Shown here piece after piece: positions 58,092-64,000 of a stretch of DNA of 64,000 nucleotides (position 1 is its first letter; each line of letters opens with the position of its first letter). Origin of the DNA: Linum tenue. Its lineage: Eukaryota > Streptophyta > Magnoliopsida > Malpighiales > Linaceae. Where the stretch lies: NCBI GenBank assembly GCA_946122785.1, contig CAMGYJ010000002.1:25952492-26016491 (forward strand), given 5' to 3'. Position numbers and translations under genes: made by a program. The notes under the pieces were generated by a model, which saw only the letters and a list, made by a program, of their open reading frames with translations, was not told the origin of the DNA and ran no database searches.

Positions 58092-60748
58092 ATGGCGGAT
58101 CAGCATGGAGGTTACAACGTGGATGAAGCTCTCCTCTCCGTGGGGTTTGGAAAGTTCCAAATCTTTGTCTGCCTTTATGCTGGTATGGGTTGGATTTCAG
58201 AAGCAATGGAGGTGATGATTCTCTCGTTTATTGGTCCATCGGTGAAGTCTCAGTGGGATCTAAGTGCCAATCAAGAGACCTTACTGTCTGTAGTGGTATT
58301 TTCCGGCATGTTACTTGGTGCATACATGTGGGGTGTGATCTCGGACAGATTGGGAAGGAGGTAAGTGCGTGCTTCATGATTCTTTCCTCTGGCAGGAGTT
58401 ACTTTATTAAGTAAATAAAGGCTTGTAGTTCCTAGTTAGTGCCAATTTGAAGTGGTAATTGCATCATTGTCCCTTTTAGTGTCTTATTAATTATTTTATA
58501 TGTGTATGCTGTTCACGTATTACTGATGTGACTTTGGTGCTTCTTTCCTATTTCATGCCGGCGCCTTACTGGATTTTGATTTTGTTCTTTACTGCTTTTC
58601 TAATGTCTGTTCAGGAATGGGTTTGTGGTCACAGCATTCGTTACGTCTCTAGCTGGTTTTCTTAGTGCCTTTGCCTGGAACTATGTTGTTTTGCTCATTG
58701 CTCGTTGTTTGGTCGGTGTTGGCCTTGGAGGAGGGCCTGTACTCTTCGCCTGGTTCTTGGAGTTTATACCTGCAACAAACAGAGGCATGTGGATGATTAT
58801 TTTCTATTCATTTTGGACGGTTGGAACTATTTTTGAGGTTGGTTTGGCATGGGTAAGTTCATGAAATCTCATAACTCCTTAATTTTAGTTTAATCAGTGC
58901 AAATTTTATTTCCTAATTAGTCACTTTAGTGGTCACTAATGCCCTATATGGTAATATTCAGATCATTATGCCAAGATTGGGTTGGAGGTGGCTGGTTGGT
59001 CTTTCTGCTCTCCCTTCATTTGGTCTCCTTGTATTTTACCCTCTGACACCTGAGTCCCCAAGGTACCTCTGCCTTAAAGGTAGAAAAGATGATGCTCTTA
59101 GGGTTATGGAAAAAATAGCAAAATTGAATAAGAAGGAACTGCCTCCTGGTGTCCTTCTTAGCGATCGTGAAATTGAGCTACAAAGACAAATCTCGAAGCC
59201 AGAGGCATCTGCCACTGATTCGCTTTCTTCTGCCCCTAGATGGAAAGATTCTGACTTGGGTGTCATTGAGACTCTACGGATGTTGCTTTCTCCAAGATTG
59301 ATTCGCTCAACCATACTCTTATGGTTCATATTCTTTGGGAATGCATTTTCTTACTATGGCCTCGTTTTGCTCACTACTGAGTTAAACCGTAAATCTCATT
59401 GCAATTCGAACGGAACACAATCCAACAACAAGTCGGATGCTGGCGTTGACTATAAAAATGTTTTCATTACTACTTTAGCAGGTTTGCATTTTAATAACTG
59501 CATCTCTTCTCTATTGTTTTGCATCTATCTATCTATCTATTCAAGAAAACATTGCTGAGTATGCTACTATTTTTCATTGTCAGAATGTCCGGGCCTCTTA
59601 ATATCAGCTCTCCTCGTTGATAGGATTGGCCGCAAAATTTCTATGGCGACTCTGTTCTTCATTTGTGTCGTGTTTGTTCTGCCACTGGTCATCCATCGAT
59701 CTCCACTTGTGACCACCATTCTTTTATTTGGGGCAAGAATCTGCATCACGGGAACTTTTTCAGTTGCCTCTCTAATGGCTCCGGAGGTAAATGTTTTCTT
59801 CTCTTTCATATGAAAATTGGTTATTATGGCATTTACTTTTACCAACCAAAAAACCAGAGAACACTCATGATTTTCCCCTAACATACCATAGTTCAAACAT
59901 GGAAATGAATCTGACATTCCGCCAATTGCTCTACTTTAGCAGCCATCTGTCAGGATTATTGAAATGCCCTTTCTTAATCTCTTCGTATGACTATTGCATT
60001 CTGATGCTGGCCATTACTAGTTGGTGAGCCCAGTCTTTTGTGGGTCAGATCCTATATCAGAACTTGGCATGTGCTCTTTGAAGCTGTGGAAGTCAACTGA
60101 GGACAGTTCTTGCGGTAGATAATCATTGTTGGGGATATAGGTGTTAACTCAGACACTATATTACGTTCTTGCACTAGGCGAGCCTGGAAGGGCATCTAGA
60201 CTGCTAGATTAATTTACTTACCATGCCTGTCTCAGTTTGCTGGCATTTCATCCAATTGTCTAGGATAGCAATAGAACGTTTTGTTGTTTCCCCTCCATAA
60301 TTGATATAAACATGAACTAGCTGGACACATCTGAAAATCTCAGGTTTGAATTCAGTGGTCTCCGGTGGTACTTAATCATGGACTGAGCATAGAAATCAAC
60401 ACTTGCTCCACTTTAAAATTATGTTAATCCTCCTGATTTGGCGTTAAGGAGGGTGGTAATCTTTTTCTTGTATTGCATTTTTTGTTGATGAAGCTGTACC
60501 CAACATCAGTCAGATCAACCGGTTACGGAATTGCAAACTGCATGGGCAGAATTGGTGGGATGGTATGTCCATTTGCGGCTGTGAAGCTGATGGAATCATG
60601 TCATCAACGCGAGGCGCTACTGTTGTTCGTAGGTGTGATTCTTGTTGGGCTGTTTTCAGTGCTGTTGATTCCTTATGATACCAAGGGCCGCGAATTGACA
60701 GAGAGCATAGCGAGTACAAAAAACGAGAAGCATCGCCAAGCGGTCTGA
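58092..60748 (+). CDS. OCT7: Organic cation/carnitine transporter 7-like MFS transporter (nicotinate transporter type)
   Basis: A major facilitator with 12 expected membrane helices. The Arabidopsis relative is known as OCT7/NIAP and linked to nicotinate transport. Five coding exons: 58092-58360, 58615-58852, 58962-59481, 59584-59786, 60494-60748. They total 1485 nt, 494 aa, in phase throughout. It starts [20 protein letters not shown]. The loop 2-3 motif is SDRLGRR at exon 1/2, with the equivalent VDRIGRK in the second half. Further marks are [52 protein letters not shown] and [13 protein letters not shown] hydrophilic central loop lies between helices 6 and 7. The first ATG after the leader acceptor is used. 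The substrate is inferred from the family. Confidence 0.92.
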
Positions 60749-61364
60749 AACTAGGCACGACTGTATCATTTCTCTTCTGCTGCCTTATGGTTGGTTTCTT
60801 CTGGTTTGGCTTTATAAATTCTGACCAGATGTCTTGTTTGATTCTTGTTGAACCCTGATCGTTTAATTCTGGTGACTCTATTTTTGTTGTTCTTTCAGTT
60901 GAGATATCGAATGGTAAAGACGGTGGCATGGGACCAGTAAGTGAAGCATGGTCCAGGGTAATGGCTGAGACACAGTATTTTGCTTGTCAATGTCATATAG
61001 TACTGCTCTAGAACTTTACAGTGATGTATAGGTGGTCTCTGAGAGAGACGTTACAAGTTTGGTTTAACGAATATTTTGCGCGTGTTTGTATTGTATGCAT
61101 ACAAGTGGATTGTGTGCGTGTGTGTGGTGTTTTAGAGTTGTGATGTATAGGTGTATTTGAAGGCAACCAAGAGAGTAGAACGTGTCTTGGTATCTTACAA
61201 GTGCAATGATAAGTCAAGAAAATGTTGATGATATCAAGAGTTACGTGCAACCAAGCGATTATGTCATGAATCAGTTGATCTAGATACTTCGAGTTCGTGT
61301 CAATTTTTGTTGTGAATGGTGCAACACGTTTGTTAGAAACCCGCTTATTTGGATTTCTAAGGAT

Positions 61365-61679
61365 TGACATAACCGGATAGATAAAAAGGGATTTAGCGAT
61401 TTGGAGATAGAAATTAGGGATTGGGAGAAGAATTGGGGAAGAACAACAGAAGCTTTTGAGGGAGAAGGATAGTCGAGATTGAGAGAATAGAATAGGGTTT
61501 GGGGATAATTCTTTGATTAATCTTTACTTCATCGTAAAGAATGGCCGAAAACATATTTATAGGAAATACTGGAATAAACCTGATAATAAACCTAAACTTA
61601 ACCCCCAAGTTATTGATATTCCTAATAATTATCCTACCATAAATAATAAGAGAATCCCACAAAAGGTGGGTTTCTAACA
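61365..61679 (-). repeat. LTR of a minus-strand element, 315 bp
   Basis: The sense start is TGTTAGAAACCC at 61679 and the sense end is GGTTATGTCA at 61365. A purine tract (atcggaggtgga in sense) abuts its start, so it is a 3' LTR. No second copy is seen to the right. A related string (tgttagaaacccgc) occurs outside it at about 61331. Confidence 0.65.
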
Positions 61680-62817
61680 ATCCACCTCCGATAAAAGCAA
61701 CCTTGTCCTCAAGGTTGCAGTCAACTTTCGTCTTCTTAACCTTCTGCTTTCTTCGTTTACAATTGGGCTCTAGCTCGCAAAGGACTTCTTCTTCTACGAC
61801 AACTCTAACTTCTTTCAACTCTTCTCGAATCACGTAACACGCGTCATATTCTCCAGAGCTAGATAAGTCTTTCTCCTCTTTGTTGAACTCCACAAAATAA
61901 GAACTAGATAATTGCTCTTCATTAGGCTCCTCATCACAAACCCCATTGAAATCTTCAAAATCTTCAAAGGACTCCTCCATAAATTCCTCCATGAGCTTGG
62001 AGGTGAAAACACCCCAACGTTCCTTCCCTTCACATTGGGCTTAACCTCCTCCAAGTCTACTTTATTCAAGAACAAAGCCCTTCCTAGGCCCAACTTCTCT
62101 TTGCAGACATGGCCGGTGTTTTAATCCAATGAGCCCACATACTTCTTCCTTCTCGTTTGGTTCCTACAAAATAAATCTCACAAAATAACCCATTGGTGAC
62201 TGAAGCCTCAAACTCGGCCCAATACCTCCTCGAGACCAACTGATCTCTTTCTTGTCTGGCTCTTGGCGTTGGCGTATTCCTCTCCCAGCCCGAACCGACC
62301 AGCCCTTGGTCAGCCTCGCAGTGGGCCCCTCGCCACCCAGCCCGCTCATTCCTCCATGCCCACATCAAACCCCACCTGCAGCTCCTCTCGGCCCAAATTG
62401 TGCCAAGCTGGCGTAGGGTTTGCGATAAGAACATCGTTGCCGTCGTCTTCTTGCGTCTCGAACCCCAGCAGCGACCACTCCATCTTCATTGCCTCCGCCG
62501 ACAAACAAGTCCTCCACCGACTCCTCTTCTTTTCTGACGAAGCTCCTTCCCGCCGATGACCAGGCGGCCAGTCCGAATCCACTGTCGTCGAGCTCTTGAC
62601 CTTGTTCTCTGGATCTTTCTTCTTCGTTGCTAGAGGTGATAGAATCGAAGAATTGAAGATTGCAGAGTTGCAGAAGAGAAGCAATGAAGAAGAGAAGTTG
62701 AGCTGCTGAAGGGGAAGAAATCCAGATTGGGGAAGGATTTGCTGGAATCACTAAAGGAGTAAAGAAGAACGACGACGTATGAGAAGAAGTGGAGTGAATA
62801 AGAGTGAACGACAACGT
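61680..62817 (-). mobile_element. Interior of a minus-strand LTR element with acidic ORF
   Basis: A minus-strand frame from 61992 runs through an acidic region (MEEFMEESFEDFEDF) and a Lys/Arg cluster (NCKRRKQKVKKTK) to NLEDKVAFIGGG, where the last residues are encoded by the purine tract and the frame continues into the LTR. Further minus-strand frames at 62093-62814 are Arg/Ser-rich and not recognised. No gag, RT or integrase motif is visible, so the element is either non-autonomous or heavily deleted. The right end is lost near the copia LTR. Confidence 0.45.
61697..61718 (-). other. Hairpin inside the 3' LTR of this element
   Basis: A perfect 9-bp stem, GCAACCTTG with CAAGGTTGC, encloses loop TCCT. 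It begins 18 bp from the LTR edge at 61679, the same layout as 7356, 12999 and 19524 in a different family. Confidence 0.75.
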
Positions 62818-62981
62818 TTTGTTTATTTTCCCTTAATAGCCGTTAAGTTACTGTTTAGTTTTAATTTGGACGAATGTTGTAAGGACAGCTGGCTCGTTTT
62901 GTTTAATTGAATTCCAGCTATAAAAGCTGAAGGGAGACTCAGAGATACCTGAGCTTCTTCTCCAAATCCCATTACACTTTT
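62818..62981 (+). repeat. 5' LTR of a copia element (approximate)
   Basis: Sequence before the copia primer site with a promoter-like TATA (TATAAAA at 62929-62935). Candidate TG starts are at 62818 and about 62875. The true left end cannot be fixed without the 3' LTR, which lies beyond the window. Confidence 0.5.
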
Positions 62982-62986
62982 CGTTA

Positions 62987-63000
62987 TGGTATCAGAGCCT
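62987..63000 (+). other. Primer binding site, initiator tRNA-Met type
   Basis: TGGTATCAGAGCCT, the usual plant copia primer site complementary to the 3' end of initiator tRNA-Met. It lies 37 nt before the gag ATG. Confidence 0.85.
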
Positions 63001-63036
63001 AACGAGCTCTAGGGTTTTTCCGCCGCCTACGACACA

Positions 63037-64000
63037 ATGTCTGCGTCACAGACTCCGCCGAACACGCCGCCGAACAATGGAGCGGGTGGTAGTACATCGA
63101 CGACGACTACAGGAGCAGCAGGGTTTCAGTTTGGGACTTTCAACCAGAACCAACTTCAGCAAGAGACAGTGGTATTTGGTAACCCTTACTATCTCAACCC
63201 AAATGAGAATATGTCTCAATCCCTTGTTGCTGAGATTTTCGATGGAACTAATTATGTGATGTGGAGTAGATCTATACAAGTAGTTCTTAAGACTAAGAAC
63301 AAACTGGGTTTTATTGATGGGTCAGTGCCCATTCCTCCTCGAGATGCAGATATGTTTAACTTGTGGGATGCTTGCAACACTGTAGTTCTTTGTTGGCTAC
63401 AGAACTCTATGATTAAAGAGATAAGAAGGTCTGTGTTAAACCACACAAATGCAAAGGCATTATGGGATGAGTTGAAGAGGCGTTATGGCCAACCTAATGC
63501 ACTTAGAATCTTGAACTTGGAAGATGAAATTCAGGCTTGTAAGCAGGGTACTAGATCTATAAGTCAGTATTACACAGCCATCAAAGGGCTCTGGGATGAA
63601 TATGTTGAGTTTAGTCCTATTGTTCCATGTGTTTGTGCACCTGGGAATCCCATACCCTGTGCTGCTGTGGCTGCTTTTATCCAGAAGCAGGAGACTGACT
63701 ACCTCGTGAGGTTCCTGAGAGGACTTAATCCTGAGTTCGAAGTGATCAAGACTCAGCTCCTGTTGCAGAAGCCATTGCCTACAGTATCAACAGCAGTGGA
63801 TGATTTACTGCAACATGAGCAGAAGTTGAAGGCAGATAACTCTGCAGGAGGCAAGAAAGGCCAAAGTCTGGCTTTGGCAGTTGGTGGAAGTACTGGTAAC
63901 AATACCAGGGATAACAGTTCAAGAGACAATAATGAAGGAACAGGAAGGAAGTTTTGTCGATTTTGCAAAATGAACAACCACACCATTGAAGACTGCTGGA
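63037..64000 (+). CDS. Ty1/copia gag polyprotein, open to the right edge
   Basis: ATG at 63037 starts MSASQTPPNTPPNNG, and the frame is open for about 321 codons to the window end with no stop. The family marks are LVAEIFDGTNYVMWSRSIQ (about residue 65), NHTNAKALWDELKRRYGQ, LEDEIQACKQGTRSISQYY and VRFLRGLNPEFEVIKTQLL. A CCHC knuckle, CRFCKMNNHTIEDC, lies at the edge. Primer site and LTR precede it. The intact frame suggests a young copy; pol would lie to the right. Confidence 0.9.
   Translation, partial: MSASQTPPNTPPNNGAGGSTSTTTTGAAGFQFGTFNQNQLQQETVVFGNPYYLNPNENMSQSLVAEIFDGTNYVMWSRSIQVVLKTKNKLGFIDGSVPIPPRDADMFNLWDACNTVVLCWLQNSMIKEIRRSVLNHTNAKALWDELKRRYGQPNALRILNLEDEIQACKQGTRSISQYYTAIKGLWDEYVEFSPIVPCVCAPGNPIPCAAVAAFIQKQETDYLVRFLRGLNPEFEVIKTQLLLQKPLPTVSTAVDDLLQHEQKLKADNSAGGKKGQSLALAVGGSTGNNTRDNSSRDNNEGTGRKFCRFCKMNNHTIEDCW

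Noticed and set aside
62084..62814. Overlapping minus-strand frames of 116-149 codons
   Set aside because: They have biased Arg/Ser composition and no recognised domain, so they are described only as part of an LTR element interior.

Overview
The window is plant nuclear DNA, most likely from a eudicot. It carries intron-bearing genes for three conserved plant proteins, many Ty3/gypsy and Ty1/copia retrotransposons primed by plant-type tRNAs, and MULE, hAT and TA-associated MITE DNA transposons.

Bases 1 to about 38400 are a retrotransposon graveyard. Most Ty3/gypsy pieces lie on the minus strand and belong to one Athila/Tat-like group: a primer site for tRNA-Asp, long LTRs, gag-pol, a spacer and sometimes an ATHILA-type ORF after integrase. 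They are nested. Element A sits in the gag of B, B sits in a chromovirus-like RT fragment (X), C flanks the other side of X, and D interrupts C. A 2.7 kb solo LTR with perfect 5-bp duplications sits inside the LTR of D. Further right come a gag-only non-autonomous element (E), an inverted pol block between two nearly identical LTR pieces, and a broken gag-pol (F). F is hit by a hAT MITE and by a 1.6 kb terminal-inverted-repeat element. A decayed copia element ends the block near 38374.

Bases 38400 to 47300 are gene-poor, but hold three copies of a 25-codon ORF that encodes an aromatic-rich micropeptide. Two copies are divergent at 40.4 and 40.9 kb, and one is at 45.1 kb. The copies differ largely by silent changes and aromatic-for-aromatic swaps, and two have a TATA box at a suitable distance. 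I do not recognise this family and consider it the best candidate for something undescribed. Two MITEs embedded in (TA)n runs and a MULE with 91-bp perfect terminal repeats lie between the copies.

Bases 47369 to 60748 hold ordinary genes: ETFA (mitochondrial electron transfer flavoprotein alpha, minus strand, 8 exons), AP5Z1 (AP-5 adaptor zeta subunit, minus, 16 exons) and an OCT7/NIAP-type major facilitator transporter (plus, 5 coding exons). They look like unrelated housekeeping genes. A hAT element with 8-bp duplications separates ETFA from AP5Z1. ETFA and AP5Z1 each seem to use one GC-AG intron.

Bases 61365 to 64000 return to retrotransposons: a minus-strand element with a 315-bp LTR, then the 5' end of a copia element whose gag is open to the window edge.

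Other notable signals are a primer site extended into 65 nt of tRNA-Asp complement, LTRs that share flanks but carry different families of short palindromic words, and a hairpin placed 18 to 22 bp inside the 3' LTR in several element families. All homology calls were made by eye and from memory of the families; no search was run.
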